64,000 nucleotides of DNA from Actinomycetes bacterium (GCA_021801795.1 JAJYXR010000038.1:1-64000); one strand, 5' to 3'. Shown: positions 44,359 to 54,449, counted from the first letter of the stretch. The notes: generated by a model not told the origin, from the sequence alone. Numbers and translations: made by a program.

Positions 44359-45534
44359 GTGCAGGAGTTCCATCCAGTGGTGCCACGCGGGTTCGTGGGC
44401 GATGTCGCGAATGTGGGCATAAAGGACGACTCGCTGGACTTCATGCTGGTGGCCTCAGAGGTAGCCTGCAGCGCCGCGGGTGTCTTCACGAAGAACCGAT
44501 TCGCGGGTCCCTGTGTGGAGATATCGAGGGCTCACCTTCTCGATGGGAAGCTCCGGGCTGTGGTGGCTGTGTCCAAGAACGCGAACGTGGCCACCGGCGA
44601 AGAGGGGAGGCACAGCGCCCAGGAGGTCATAAGGGCTACTGCAGAGCTCCTCGGGGTTACCCCGGAGGAGGTGGCGATGGCGGCCACCGGAGTGATCGGG
44701 CGGCCACTGCCCGTGGAGCGCGTGACCACCCATCTGGCAGGGCTCTGCCAGTCTGGCTTCGCCGGGTTGGCTCCCCTGGACCTGGAGGCCGCGGCCAGGG
44801 CGATCATGACCACGGACACGGTACCTAAGATCGCATCACGGTCAGTGGGAGGTGCGGTAGTCGCCGGCATAGCGAAGGGCGTGGGCATGATCGCGCCCGA
44901 CATGGCCACGCTCCTGGCCTTCTTCTTCACCGACGCGGAGATAGCTCCGGCTGACCTGGATGCCATGTTCCGCCGCGTGGTCGAGGTCACCTTCAACTGC
45001 CTGAGCATCGATACCGACACCTCCACCAGCGACACCGCTCTGGTGCTCGCCAACGGCATGGCTGGGCCGGTCCAGATGTCGCTGCTCGAGGAGGCACTTC
45101 ATGCCGTGGCTCTATCCCTCGTCGAGCAGGTCGCCAGCGACGGAGAGGGGGCGACCAAGCTCCTGGAGGTGACGGTGGAGAATGCCCGCGACCACGCGCA
45201 AGCCAAGCGTGTTGCGAGGCTTGTCGTGGATTCACCTCTGGTGAAGACCGCGGTTCATGGCTCGGACCCGAACTGGGGCAGGGTGGCCATGGCGGTCGGG
45301 AAGGCACAGGACGACCTCGACATACTGCCTGGTCGTACAGTGATCCGATTCGCCGGCAGGGAGGTCTATCCCACCCTGGTCACTGCGGGGGATCTAGAGG
45401 AGATATCGAGGGACATGGGTGGCAAGAGGGTCTCGATAGTGGTCAGTCTCGGCTGCGGAGACAAGAGCGCGACGGTGTGGGGATGTGATCTTTCTGCAGA
45501 CTACGTCCGCATAAACGCGGATTACACCACGTGA
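44359..45534 (+). CDS. argJ: ArgJ/OAT-family acetyltransferase
   Basis: 391 aa from GTG 44359. Moves the acetyl group from N-acetylornithine to glutamate (and from acetyl-CoA in bifunctional members). Self-cleavage site GVGMIAPDMATLLAFFFTDA with the Thr nucleophile; TDTVPKIASRSVGG, FNCLSIDTDTSTSDTALVLAN and GSDPNWGRVAMAVG follow. The usual SGNAN motif is SKNANVATG here, as I recall for OAT2-like members. No other arginine gene is nearby, so involvement in another acyl-transfer pathway is possible. Confidence 0.85.
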   Translation: MQEFHPVVPRGFVGDVANVGIKDDSLDFMLVASEVACSAAGVFTKNRFAGPCVEISRAHLLDGKLRAVVAVSKNANVATGEEGRHSAQEVIRATAELLGVTPEEVAMAATGVIGRPLPVERVTTHLAGLCQSGFAGLAPLDLEAAARAIMTTDTVPKIASRSVGGAVVAGIAKGVGMIAPDMATLLAFFFTDAEIAPADLDAMFRRVVEVTFNCLSIDTDTSTSDTALVLANGMAGPVQMSLLEEALHAVALSLVEQVASDGEGATKLLEVTVENARDHAQAKRVARLVVDSPLVKTAVHGSDPNWGRVAMAVGKAQDDLDILPGRTVIRFAGREVYPTLVTAGDLEEISRDMGGKRVSIVVSLGCGDKSATVWGCDLSADYVRINADYTT

Positions 45535-46967
45535 GCGTCACCGGGGGGGACCAGGATGCCGGGGGCGAGGACTCCGGTGCCGTGGGCAGCGGACCCGGGA
45601 GCGGGGGCGCGGCGAGCGGGCCGAAGCGGTGGCGTAACCGCGATGTGTGGAGCATCTCGCTGTCGGCCTGCCTGGCCGACCTCGGGTACCAGTCGGTGCT
45701 GGCTGCTTTTCCTCTTTTCCTCGTGCTGGAGATGCACGAGCCGGTCTGGCTGTTCGGCCTCGCAAGTGCGCTTAGCTACGGAGGTGGCGCAGTCTTCTCA
45801 TGGCTTGGCGGTCGCGTGGGCGACCGTATCGGGCACCGACGTCTTGCCCTCATGGGGAATGCGGCGATCCCACTGCTATCGCTCTCTGCGCTGGTGGCTA
45901 ATCCAGCCGTGGCCATCGGCCTGCTGTCAGGCGGGTGGTGGGCTCGCAATCTCCGCAGCCCCTCGCGTCGTGTCATGCTGACCGAAGCTGTTCCACTGGA
46001 AGAGGATCGATCGGCTGCCTTCGGCTTCCTCCACGGGCTCGACGTCGGCGGTGGGATGCTGGCTGCCTGTTACGTGCTGGTGGCGCTGGCGGCTCACATG
46101 CCCTACCGGTGGCTGTTCCTGCTCACAGTCATACCGCTCGGCGCTTCCACGTTCGCTTTGTCGAGGGCCACCACGGGAGCGCCGGCGGCGAGCGGGGCCG
46201 GGAGCTCTTCGGAGAAACCGCTCGAGACGTCTGGGGAGTCAGGCAGGCGCTCAGGCACCGGCAACGGCCAGGCAGGCACCGGCAACGGCCAGGCAGGCAC
46301 CGGCAACGGCCAGGCAGGCACCGGCAACGGCCAGGCAGGCACCGGCAACGGCCAGGCAGGCACCGGGCCCAGACCGCGGTTGCCGGGGGCAGGGGCGCTG
46401 CTGGCAGCCACGGCGTTGTACGGGTTCACCTCCTACAGCGTGGGGTTCCCTGTCCTTACACTTGCCGAGCAGGGGCGGAGCATGCTCCTGGGGGTGACGG
46501 CCTTCCTGGTGTTCCAGGGGGTGTCGGCGACAACGGGATATGCGCTCGGCGCACATCTCGGCCTGAGCGCGTCCCGGCGCTTCGGGAACCTGGCTGTGTA
46601 TGGCTACCTGATGGCAGGGCTGGGGGCAGGATTGCTGGCCGCGAGCTATGGGGCTTCTCTGGGGACCGCTGTGTCGATGATCGCGGTTGCCCTGATCGGT
46701 TTCGCGCTGGGAGTCATCGAGACCCTGGAGCCCTCCCTGATGTCGGTGTTGAGGCCAGGGGGCGCTGCGGGGAGAGGATTCGGTGCCCTGTCTGCATCGA
46801 GGAGCTTCGGGGTATTCGCGGGGAACCTCGCGATGGGCCTTCTCTACGGGCTGGGTGCGTCGTGGGCGTATGGGTATGCAGCCGTAATCGCCGTTGTCGC
46901 GTCGTTGGTAGTGGTCGCGGTCCTCCCGGCTGTCCGAAGGGCTGAGCAGAACGCGGCGGCGGTGTAG
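45531..46967 (+). CDS. MFS transporter with repeat-coded central loop
   Basis: 478 aa, twelve predicted TM helices in two halves. First half: DVWSISLSACLADLGYQSVL, GGRVGDRIGHRRLALMGNAA (family A-motif). The cytoplasmic loop (~205-290) contains five GTGNGQA repeats. Second half from LLAATALYGFTSYSVGFPVL. GTG overlaps the argJ stop (GTGA), suggesting a shared function such as export of an acylated product; substrate unknown. Confidence 0.85.
   Translation: MSVTGGDQDAGGEDSGAVGSGPGSGGAASGPKRWRNRDVWSISLSACLADLGYQSVLAAFPLFLVLEMHEPVWLFGLASALSYGGGAVFSWLGGRVGDRIGHRRLALMGNAAIPLLSLSALVANPAVAIGLLSGGWWARNLRSPSRRVMLTEAVPLEEDRSAAFGFLHGLDVGGGMLAACYVLVALAAHMPYRWLFLLTVIPLGASTFALSRATTGAPAASGAGSSSEKPLETSGESGRRSGTGNGQAGTGNGQAGTGNGQAGTGNGQAGTGNGQAGTGPRPRLPGAGALLAATALYGFTSYSVGFPVLTLAEQGRSMLLGVTAFLVFQGVSATTGYALGAHLGLSASRRFGNLAVYGYLMAGLGAGLLAASYGASLGTAVSMIAVALIGFALGVIETLEPSLMSVLRPGGAAGRGFGALSASRSFGVFAGNLAMGLLYGLGASWAYGYAAVIAVVASLVVVAVLPAVRRAEQNAAAV
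46254..46366. repeat. 21-bp tandem repeat, 5 copies, in an MFS gene
   Basis: Five identical units of GGCACCGGCAACGGCCAGGC plus A, and a partial sixth, coding GTGNGQA in the central loop. Confidence 0.97.
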
Positions 46968-47017
46968 ATGCGGGCAGTGTGTCTGGCTCATGAGGTCAGC
47001 TCTCACGGGCGTGGGTG

Positions 47018-50000
47018 ATGGCCTCCGAGAGCGGCTCGGGTCGCGCTCGCGAGATGGGTGAGAAGCGTTCGGGCTGGATCGTCCGACTGTTCGTGCACCT
47101 GGCCAGCCAGCGCCGTGCGTTCGGGATAACTGTAGGGGTGTCCATAGCCGGCATGCTGGTGTCGGCGGCCCTACCGCTGTTCGAGCGGGAGATCATCGAC
47201 GCGGTGGTGAGGGGAGGCCGGGCGGGTCAGGCTCTTCACCCAGGTCCGATCGCTCCCTGGCTGATCCTCTTGCTGGCCGGTGCAGGTGTGGCGTTCGCTG
47301 CTGCATACGTGCGTCGCTATCTGGGGGGTCGGGTCTCGCTGGATGTCCAGTACGACCTGCGCACCGGCCTCTACGAACGCCTGCAGCGGCTCGACCTGGC
47401 TCGCCACGACGAGCTGGCGACCGGACAGCTCGTGGCTAGGGCGAGCTCCGACGTGGGACTGCTCCAGCAGCTCTTCGCGTTCACCCCCCTGGTGGTGGGG
47501 AACCTGGCGATGATGCTCGCTTCGGCGGGGATCATGTTCTACCTGGAACCGGAGCTGGCAGCCGTGGTGCTGCTCAGCGTGCCGGCCATAGCTTTCGTGG
47601 CGCAGAGACTTCGCGTCACGGTCTTCCCGGCCACCTGGGACGCCCAGCAGAGGCTGGGCGAGGTGAACCAGGTGGTAGACGAGGCAGTCACCGGTATTCG
47701 TGTGGTGAAGGGATTCGGGCAGGAGACACGGGAGCTGGAACGCCTGGAGCAGGCGGCCGTCCATCTCTACCAGGGCAGGGTGCGTACCATCAGGCTCCAG
47801 GCCGCCATCCAGTCGACCCTGGCGGCCATCCCGTCCATCGCCCAGGTAGGCGTTCTGGCCCTGGGCGGCTATATGGCACTGACGGGGAGGATCTCACTGG
47901 GAACCTTCCTCGTGTTCTCCACCTACGTAGTCCAGCTCGTGGCGCCAGCGCGCCAGCTGTCGGCGGTCATAACCCTGGGCCAGCAGGCTCGCGCAGGTGC
48001 CGAGCGCCTGCTCGACCTGCTGGAGGCGAATCCGGCAGTCACGGATTCACCCGATGCGCTCGACGCAGGCCAGGTGGCCGGCCGGGTGACCTTCCGGGAC
48101 GTCCGCTTCGGCTACGACCCCGATGCGCCGGTGCTGGACGGTTTCGACCTGGAGGTGGCAGAGGGTGAGACGGTGGCGCTGGTAGGAACCTCTGGTTCGG
48201 GCAAGTCGACCGTGTCGCTGCTGCTCGCACGCTTCTACGATCCCTGGGAAGGAGCGGTCTGCCTGGACGGGATGGACCTGAGGAGCCTCACGCTCGAGTC
48301 GGTCAGGCGGAACGTCGGCGTGGTGTTCGAGGAAAGCTTCCTATTCTCCGACACCGTCAGGGCGAACATCGCCTACGGCGCCCCAGATGCCACCGAGGAG
48401 CAAGTGCGGGCTGCCGCACGAGTGGCAGGGGCCGACGCCTTCATCGACTCCCTACCGGATGGCTACGAGACCCAGGTAGGCGAGCGAGGAGTCACCCTCT
48501 CGGGTGGTCAGCGCCAGCGCATTGCCCTGGCGCGTGCCCTCGTCGAGGACCCGAGGGTGCTGATCCTCGACGACGCCACCTCTGCGGTGGACGCGACCAC
48601 CGAGGGAGCCATCCACGAACGCCTTGCCGAGCTGCTGGCGGGGAGGACCGCCATACTCGTTGCACACAGGCGATCTACCTTGCGGATGGCTCACCGGATA
48701 GTCGTGATGGACTCCGGACGGGTTCTGGATCAGGGAACCCACGAGGAGCTCATGTCCAGGTGCGGTGTCTACCGGGAGCTGCTGGAAGGTGTGCCTGACG
48801 CATACGACGCCGACGTCCTGGCAGAGGGCGAGCCAGCGATTAGGGCAGGTTATGGGACCCCCGATGGGACAGTCGCTACGGCTCAGCTCTACGGCGAGGG
48901 GGTCGGCAGCTCGCGGGCTGCCGGGCCTCCAGCAGCACCGGCTGGCGCTTCTCCAGGTATGTGGGGCGGAGGGATGGGCGGCTCGGGAGCTTGGGGCGGG
49001 GGGATGGGCGGCGGCCTTACCCTTCCGAGCGGCGAGGTGCGTGCGGCAATCGAGAAGCTCCCGCCGGCGGACGATGATCCTCGTGTGGACCTGGCGCTGG
49101 AGGCGGCACCATCTGGGGGGTTCGCTCTGGGCAGGTTCCTGGGGCCATACAGGGTTCCACTGTCGGTCGGTCTGGCGTTGGTGGTGATCGACACGCTTCT
49201 GTCGCTGGCGGGACCGGTGCTGGTGCGGGAGGGCATCGACGGGGGGGTCATCCACCACTCGATGGACGTCATCTGGATGACCAGCGCGGTCTATCTGCTG
49301 GTGACGGGGGTCGACTGGCTGGATCAGCTGGCCGAGATCCGATGGACCGGGAGGACCGCGGAGCGGCTGCTGCTGGCTCTCCGGGTACGGATCTTTTCCC
49401 ACCTACTGCGCCTCGGCATCGACTTCTACGACCGGGAGATGGCGGGCCGCGTGATGACGAGGATGACGACCGATGTGGAGGCGCAGTCGAACCTCCTGCA
49501 GACCGGTCTGGTAACGGCGGTGGTGAGCCTCCTGTCCTTCGTGGGGGTGGCAGCGGTGTTGCTCGTGATGGACCTACCGCTGGCGCTGGTCGCGCTGTCG
49601 GTCCTCATCCCGCTCGGGATAGCTACCCATCTGTACAGGAAGCGCTCGGCAGTGATCTATGCCCGGGCACGCGAGCGTATAGCGGTGGTGAACGCCAGTT
49701 TTCAGGAGAGCATCTCCGGCGTACGGCTGACCCAGGTGTCGAACCGGGAGGAGGCGAACCTGGGGATGTTCGAGGGCATGGTGGACAGCTACCGCAAGGC
49801 GCGCATGGACGCGCAGCGTCTGGTCGCCCTGTACTTCCCGTTCGTCCGGTTCCTCTCGGACGTCGCAGCGGCCCTGGTGCTCGGGGTCGGCGCTGGGATG
49901 GTGCGTGACGGCGATGTGTCCCCGGGCGTGCTGATCGCATTCCTGCTCTACCTGGATCAGCTCTTCAGCCCGATAACCCAGCTTTCCCAGACCTTCGACC

Positions 50001-50824
50001 AGTGGCAGCAGGCGACGGCGTCGATGAACAAGATCCGGGAGCTGATGGCGGAGACGCCGAACACTCCTCCGGCGCCCGAACCGGTGAAGCCCTCGCGTCT
50101 GAGGGGCGAGGTCTCCCTGAGGGGCGTGAGGTTCTCCTACGCCGGTGCCGTGGAGCCGGCCCTCGACGGGATCGACCTGTTCATACCCGCGGGGGAGACG
50201 GTCGCGGTGGTAGGCGAGACCGGTGCGGGAAAGTCGACCCTGGTGAAGCTGGTGGCACGCTTCTACGATCCCGACGAGGGGGAGGTGGCGGTAGATGGGA
50301 TCCCCGTCAGGCTCTACGATCTGCCGAGCTACAGGAGCCAGCTAGGGTACGTGCCCCAGGAGCCGTTCTTGTTCGGGGGCACCATAGCTGAGAACATCGC
50401 CTACGGAAGGCCCTCGGCCTCCATGGCTGATGTGGAGGCAGCCGCGCGTGCGGTGGGAGCGCACGAGGCCATAAGCACGCTGGCTGGCGGTTACGAGCAC
50501 CGCGTATCGGAGCGAGGACGGGCGCTCTCGTCAGGCCAGCGTCAGCTGGTGTCACTTGCACGGGCGCTGCTGGTCGATCCAGCCATCCTTCTCCTCGATG
50601 AAGCCACGGCAAGCCTCGACATGGCCAGCGAGGCGCGGGTGACCCGGGCGATGGAGCTGCTCGCGCGAGACCGCACGACCATACTCATAGCCCACCGCCT
50701 CCCCAGCGCCAGGCGTGCAGACAGGATCGTGGTCATAGGCCACGGAACCGTGCTCGAGACCGGCACCCACGACGACCTGATACGGGCAGGAGGACACTAC
50801 GCGGCTGCCTGGGAGGCATTCTGA
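47018..50824 (+). CDS. Fused double ABC exporter (two TMD-NBD halves)
   Basis: 1268 aa; start at 47018 or Met 47054. Half 1: six TM helices, NBD with ALVGTSGSGKSTVSLLLAR, LSGGQRQRIALARALV and LILDDATSAVD. Half 2: six TM helices from ~700, NBD with VVGETGAGKSTLVKLVAR, LSSGQRQLVSLARALL and ILLLDEATASLD. The linker (~610-690) is Gly/Met-rich. The first Walker B has Asp in place of catalytic Glu and the second signature is LSSGQ, so one ATP site is degenerate. Architecture resembles mycobacterial Rv0194-type multidrug exporters. Confidence 0.92.
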   Translation: MASESGSGRAREMGEKRSGWIVRLFVHLASQRRAFGITVGVSIAGMLVSAALPLFEREIIDAVVRGGRAGQALHPGPIAPWLILLLAGAGVAFAAAYVRRYLGGRVSLDVQYDLRTGLYERLQRLDLARHDELATGQLVARASSDVGLLQQLFAFTPLVVGNLAMMLASAGIMFYLEPELAAVVLLSVPAIAFVAQRLRVTVFPATWDAQQRLGEVNQVVDEAVTGIRVVKGFGQETRELERLEQAAVHLYQGRVRTIRLQAAIQSTLAAIPSIAQVGVLALGGYMALTGRISLGTFLVFSTYVVQLVAPARQLSAVITLGQQARAGAERLLDLLEANPAVTDSPDALDAGQVAGRVTFRDVRFGYDPDAPVLDGFDLEVAEGETVALVGTSGSGKSTVSLLLARFYDPWEGAVCLDGMDLRSLTLESVRRNVGVVFEESFLFSDTVRANIAYGAPDATEEQVRAAARVAGADAFIDSLPDGYETQVGERGVTLSGGQRQRIALARALVEDPRVLILDDATSAVDATTEGAIHERLAELLAGRTAILVAHRRSTLRMAHRIVVMDSGRVLDQGTHEELMSRCGVYRELLEGVPDAYDADVLAEGEPAIRAGYGTPDGTVATAQLYGEGVGSSRAAGPPAAPAGASPGMWGGGMGGSGAWGGGMGGGLTLPSGEVRAAIEKLPPADDDPRVDLALEAAPSGGFALGRFLGPYRVPLSVGLALVVIDTLLSLAGPVLVREGIDGGVIHHSMDVIWMTSAVYLLVTGVDWLDQLAEIRWTGRTAERLLLALRVRIFSHLLRLGIDFYDREMAGRVMTRMTTDVEAQSNLLQTGLVTAVVSLLSFVGVAAVLLVMDLPLALVALSVLIPLGIATHLYRKRSAVIYARARERIAVVNASFQESISGVRLTQVSNREEANLGMFEGMVDSYRKARMDAQRLVALYFPFVRFLSDVAAALVLGVGAGMVRDGDVSPGVLIAFLLYLDQLFSPITQLSQTFDQWQQATASMNKIRELMAETPNTPPAPEPVKPSRLRGEVSLRGVRFSYAGAVEPALDGIDLFIPAGETVAVVGETGAGKSTLVKLVARFYDPDEGEVAVDGIPVRLYDLPSYRSQLGYVPQEPFLFGGTIAENIAYGRPSASMADVEAAARAVGAHEAISTLAGGYEHRVSERGRALSSGQRQLVSLARALLVDPAILLLDEATASLDMASEARVTRAMELLARDRTTILIAHRLPSARRADRIVVIGHGTVLETGTHDDLIRAGGHYAAAWEAF

Positions 50825-50861
50825 TACCGAGAACCGGCTGCCGGCAGGCTCTCGGTATCAG
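50821..50861. terminator. Bidirectional hairpin terminator
   Basis: CTGATACCGAGA (50821-50832) pairs perfectly with TCTCGGTATCAG (50850-50861), a 12-bp stem. It begins at the ABC stop codon and ends 7 bp before the stop of the convergent MFS gene, so it can serve both. Confidence 0.8.
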
Positions 50862-50867
50862 TCGGCT

Positions 50868-52622
50868 TCAGCCCCCGGCGGCTCCGTCGAGGCCTAGCCT
50901 GGCAAGCTCCTCGGTCACCTCGCGTTCGTGGTCCTCTGCGTCCTTCTTGGCCTTCTTGGGGCGCCAGCGGCCGACCATGAGGAGGATGAGGGGCAGGAAG
51001 ACGATCTCGCCGGCTACGCAGACCCACCACCAGTGCTGCCACTGGTGAGGTGTGACGGCTTTGGCAGATTCCACCTGGGTGCCGTGCGCGGAGAGGACTC
51101 CAAGGGGAGCCTTGTACTTGTTTGCCTCGGTGAGGGCCGGGATGCCCACGGCACCGATGGCCTTGTCGAGCAGGTATGGGGGGATGTCGGAAGCCTTCGG
51201 ATATCTGGCCAGCTGGCCGAAGAGCGCGGCGTGCCCTTCCACCACCGACAGGAGCGATACGGGGGCCGAGGAGTAGGGGACCTGCACCGGTGGCGCCTTC
51301 TGAACGGCCGCCAGGGCTGATTCCACGGGGGTGCCGTACTGGACGAGTGGCGTGGTGGAGCTGACGACGAAGGGAACGACGAAGAGCGCCACGGCCACGA
51401 CGATCCTGAGTATCCAACCCCAGACGGCAAGACCGGTGGCGATGAGGGCAGGGTTCCGCTTCTCGACGGTCTCGGTGAACCCGGCCATCCAGGGCGCGTA
51501 GGCGGTGCCGAGAAATACGGCGAGGAGGGTGATGATGAGGGCGAAGGAGTAGTAGGTGGTATGAGGCTGGGTGGCGTGCATGAGGAAGACGATGGTCATC
51601 ACGATCGCTCCGGCAGCTCCCACCACCATGAAGGGCTTGCGTACCTTCGTGAGGTCCGAGATGACGCCGACGACGATCAGGGCCACCGCGTCGAAGGCCC
51701 AGAACCAGTTCCCCAGCCCGTTGGCCTGGGAGATGGTGAAGCCGTAGATGGTGACGAAGTAGATGACGAAGAACACCACCGCGGAGTAGTAGACGAGGAG
51801 GAGGACCGATACGCCGAAGGCAGATGCGATGATGTCGAGGTGGAGCATCTGGCGCCAGGGATGGCGGAGGCTCTCCTCGACGTCGATGCCCTTCGCCCTG
51901 GCCTCTATGAGCGCCCGGTCGCGCATGGATACCATGAGCTGGTCGCGGAGCTGGGGCGAGAGCTCCCGGAGCCCCACCACGGCGATCACGAACACCACCA
52001 GACCGACGATCCCGCAGATGATGAACTGGTCCTGCCATGCATGGAGGTGGGAGAGGGTATGGCTCCCGACCTCGCTCACGCAGAGGCTTCCCACCACCGG
52101 CCCCAGCGTCCAGAAGCCCATGGCCGAGGCCCGACCGAGCTGTGGCGAGAAGTCACGCACCAGGGCAGGCGTGGCTACGAGCAGCATCCCCTCAACGAAA
52201 CCGACCAACACGATGATGATCGCGAAGGTCAAGGAGTTAGGGGCGTTCGGCACGCCGAAGGCTATGAGGGCCCCTGTTATGCCGAGCCCGTAGGCGACCA
52301 GGTTCGCACGTCCCCACCTGTCCGCGAGTCCCGCGACGACCGAGGCGAAAGCGCCCGCGAGGTTCGCGCCTACGAGGATGTCGATGTAGTACCGGAAGCT
52401 CATCCCGTAGTGGGAGATGATGGTAGGGGCCACAGCACCCTGTACGTAGAGCTCGTAGTAGAGGATGATGGTGGCGACCACCACCACTGCCAGGTAGGTC
52501 ATCCGTGCGCCGGTGTTCGGGTAGCGATCGAGAGACCGGTACCACAGCAATCGTGATAAACCGCCGTGGTGCGCGTCCCCAGAACGCGGCGCTTCTGCGG
52601 GTAATGCGTCCGTCGTCGACAT
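50868..52622 (-). CDS. MFS transporter, metabolite:H+ symporter type
   Basis: 584 aa. ATG 52622 with GGGGAGGG upstream. N-terminal helices from ARMTYLAVVVVATIILYYEL; AGLADRWGRANLVAYGLGI and MGFWTLGPVVGSL; second bundle with YYSAVVFFVIYFVTIYGF and GVISDLTKVRKPFMVVGA. A ~110-residue insertion between the last helices (STTPLVQYGTPVESALAAVQ to TPHQWQHWWWV) is probably extracytoplasmic. Charged C-terminus. Divergent from a sulfatase gene; substrate unknown. Confidence 0.88.
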   Translation of the reverse strand: MSTTDALPAEAPRSGDAHHGGLSRLLWYRSLDRYPNTGARMTYLAVVVVATIILYYELYVQGAVAPTIISHYGMSFRYYIDILVGANLAGAFASVVAGLADRWGRANLVAYGLGITGALIAFGVPNAPNSLTFAIIIVLVGFVEGMLLVATPALVRDFSPQLGRASAMGFWTLGPVVGSLCVSEVGSHTLSHLHAWQDQFIICGIVGLVVFVIAVVGLRELSPQLRDQLMVSMRDRALIEARAKGIDVEESLRHPWRQMLHLDIIASAFGVSVLLLVYYSAVVFFVIYFVTIYGFTISQANGLGNWFWAFDAVALIVVGVISDLTKVRKPFMVVGAAGAIVMTIVFLMHATQPHTTYYSFALIITLLAVFLGTAYAPWMAGFTETVEKRNPALIATGLAVWGWILRIVVAVALFVVPFVVSSTTPLVQYGTPVESALAAVQKAPPVQVPYSSAPVSLLSVVEGHAALFGQLARYPKASDIPPYLLDKAIGAVGIPALTEANKYKAPLGVLSAHGTQVESAKAVTPHQWQHWWWVCVAGEIVFLPLILLMVGRWRPKKAKKDAEDHEREVTEELARLGLDGAAGG

Positions 52623-52763
52623 GTCCCTCCCCTCGGGGTCTATCGTCTCCCGGCTAGAGCCCGGTAGACGCTCGACCGCTTCAGCACCTTCCCTGACTCG
52701 ATGATAGCCAGCTCGCGTCACCGGCGAGCGGATCGGCACCTGAAGGCAATATCGTTCTATCCC

Positions 52764-54332
52764 GTGCGCATCCTCTACGTAGACATCGACACCCTGCGGG
52801 CCGACCATTGTGGTCCATACGGGTACGGCAGAACGATCACCCCGAATATCGACCAGGTGGCTGCCGGAGGAGTCGTGATGGAGGACTGCTATGTCTCGGA
52901 CTCGCCCTGCGCGCCCTCCAGGGCAGCCCTCTCGGCAGGCCAGTTCGGGATCACCACCGGAGCGATTGCGAACTTCGGGCCCGCTGCGGACATCCACTTC
53001 TTCGAGCGGTCGAAGTTCGCGCCTTTCTTCGGGGGGCACCTGTATCGCAACGGCATACCGACGGCGTCGATCTCCTGTTTCCCCGAGCGCCACATGGCCT
53101 ACTGGTTTCTCGGGAACTTCCGGGAATGGCTGAAGCCATCTCTGTCGAACGGCGACGACGAGGATGGCGCAGACGTCACCAGCTCGGCAGTCGACTGGAT
53201 TCGCCGGAAGGGCAGGGCCGAGGACTGGTTCCTCCAGGTCCACTTCTGGGACCCCCACATTCCCTATTACGAGCCCAGCCGCTACTACGAGATGGCCATC
53301 GCCGCGGGAGCTCCACCGCCCTGGCCCGACGAGGAGGCGATCGCGGCGCACGGGGAGATCTACGGTCCGCACACCGCACTGGATCTCTACGAGGGAGACG
53401 GCACCTGGTCGGTTCCCCCGCCGGCCTCTCCGAACCCTTTGACCATGCCGGACTCGATCCGATCGCGGGCGGACTTCGAGCGGCTGGTGAACGGCTATGA
53501 CGGCGCGGTGGCCTACGTGGACCATCAGGTGGGCAGGCTGATGGATACTCTCGCCGACCTGGGTGTTCTCGACGAGACTGCCGTAGTGGTCACCTCGGAC
53601 CACGGCGAGTGCCTCGGCGAGGGAGGCTGCTACGGCGACCACCCGATGGCGAACGAGGCCTCCCACCATGTCCCGCTCGTCCTCCGCTGGCCGGGCGTCA
53701 CCGACCGCGCCCCCACCTCGGCAGCCCCCACCTCGGCAGCCCCACCTGGTGGCGGCCTCGCCAGGAGTGATCTCGCAGAGGGTTCCCGATCGCCGGCCAG
53801 GAGGGTTCGGGGACTGGTGTACCAGATAGACCTGTGCCCGACGGTGTGCGAGCTTCTGGACATCGAGGTTCCTTCTGGATGGGAGGGGGAGTCCTTCGCG
53901 GGGGCGCTTCGAGGTGAACCGTTCGGGGGTCGGGAGCACCTGGTGCTGTCGCACGGTGCCTACACCTACCAACGGGCGCTCAGGACTCGCGACCATCTGT
54001 ACGTGCGGACCCTGCACCCGGGCATGTGGAGGATCGAGCGGGAGCAGCTGTACGCGGTAGAGGATGATCCACAGATGACGCGGGATCTGCTGACGGAGCT
54101 GCCGGAGCTGGCACACGAGATGGCGGGGGTGCTGGAGGAGTGGAGGTCGTCTCACGCGACGATGAGGGCAGACGCTCCAGATCCGATGGAGGCGGGCCGG
54201 TACGAGGGACCCCGGGACGCCTTCTACGTGCCGGCTTACCTGGAGCGGCTCCGCTCGACGGGACGGGCGCACCTGGCCGCGGACCTGGAGCGGAGGCTCG
54301 AGCAGCCATGGGTCACCTCGGGCCGCTGGTGA
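52764..54332 (+). CDS. Sulfatase (formylglycine-dependent)
   Basis: 522 aa from GTG 52764. RILYVDIDTLRADHCGPYGY has the metal-binding Asp; DSPCAPSRAALSAGQ is the CxPSR site where Cys becomes formylglycine; VHFWDPHIPYYEPSRYYE, VVVTSDHGECLGEGG (metal Asp-His) and SHHVPLVLRWPG follow. No signal peptide, so probably cytoplasmic. A short PTSAAPTSAAP repeat is present. The formylglycine-generating enzyme is not in the window. Sulfate-ester substrate unknown; the divergent MFS may import it. Confidence 0.9.
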   Translation: MRILYVDIDTLRADHCGPYGYGRTITPNIDQVAAGGVVMEDCYVSDSPCAPSRAALSAGQFGITTGAIANFGPAADIHFFERSKFAPFFGGHLYRNGIPTASISCFPERHMAYWFLGNFREWLKPSLSNGDDEDGADVTSSAVDWIRRKGRAEDWFLQVHFWDPHIPYYEPSRYYEMAIAAGAPPPWPDEEAIAAHGEIYGPHTALDLYEGDGTWSVPPPASPNPLTMPDSIRSRADFERLVNGYDGAVAYVDHQVGRLMDTLADLGVLDETAVVVTSDHGECLGEGGCYGDHPMANEASHHVPLVLRWPGVTDRAPTSAAPTSAAPPGGGLARSDLAEGSRSPARRVRGLVYQIDLCPTVCELLDIEVPSGWEGESFAGALRGEPFGGREHLVLSHGAYTYQRALRTRDHLYVRTLHPGMWRIEREQLYAVEDDPQMTRDLLTELPELAHEMAGVLEEWRSSHATMRADAPDPMEAGRYEGPRDAFYVPAYLERLRSTGRAHLAADLERRLEQPWVTSGRW

Positions 54333-54394
54333 ACTACCTCGCCCTGACGGACGGGGCACTCTCGCCTGGAGTCAGGTAGGGCCGGTCCAAGCGC

Positions 54395-54449
54395 GAGCCG
54401 GCGGTCGCTGCAGAGCCGGCGGTCGCTGCAGAGCCGGCGGTCGCTTGCA
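54395..54449. repeat. 18-bp tandem repeat, 3 copies
   Basis: GAGCCGGCGGTCGCTGCA twice, the third copy with one extra T. In the 185-bp gap between the sulfatase and the convergent MgtE_N gene. A looser GCTGAAGCCA pair follows. Confidence 0.92.

Noticed and set aside
50868..54359. A minus-strand open frame of over 1100 codons appearing to fuse an MFS transporter to a long N-terminal domain
   Set aside because: The N-terminal half is antisense to the sulfatase gene and has no protein-like features. A GGGGAGGG site before ATG 52622 fixes the real start.
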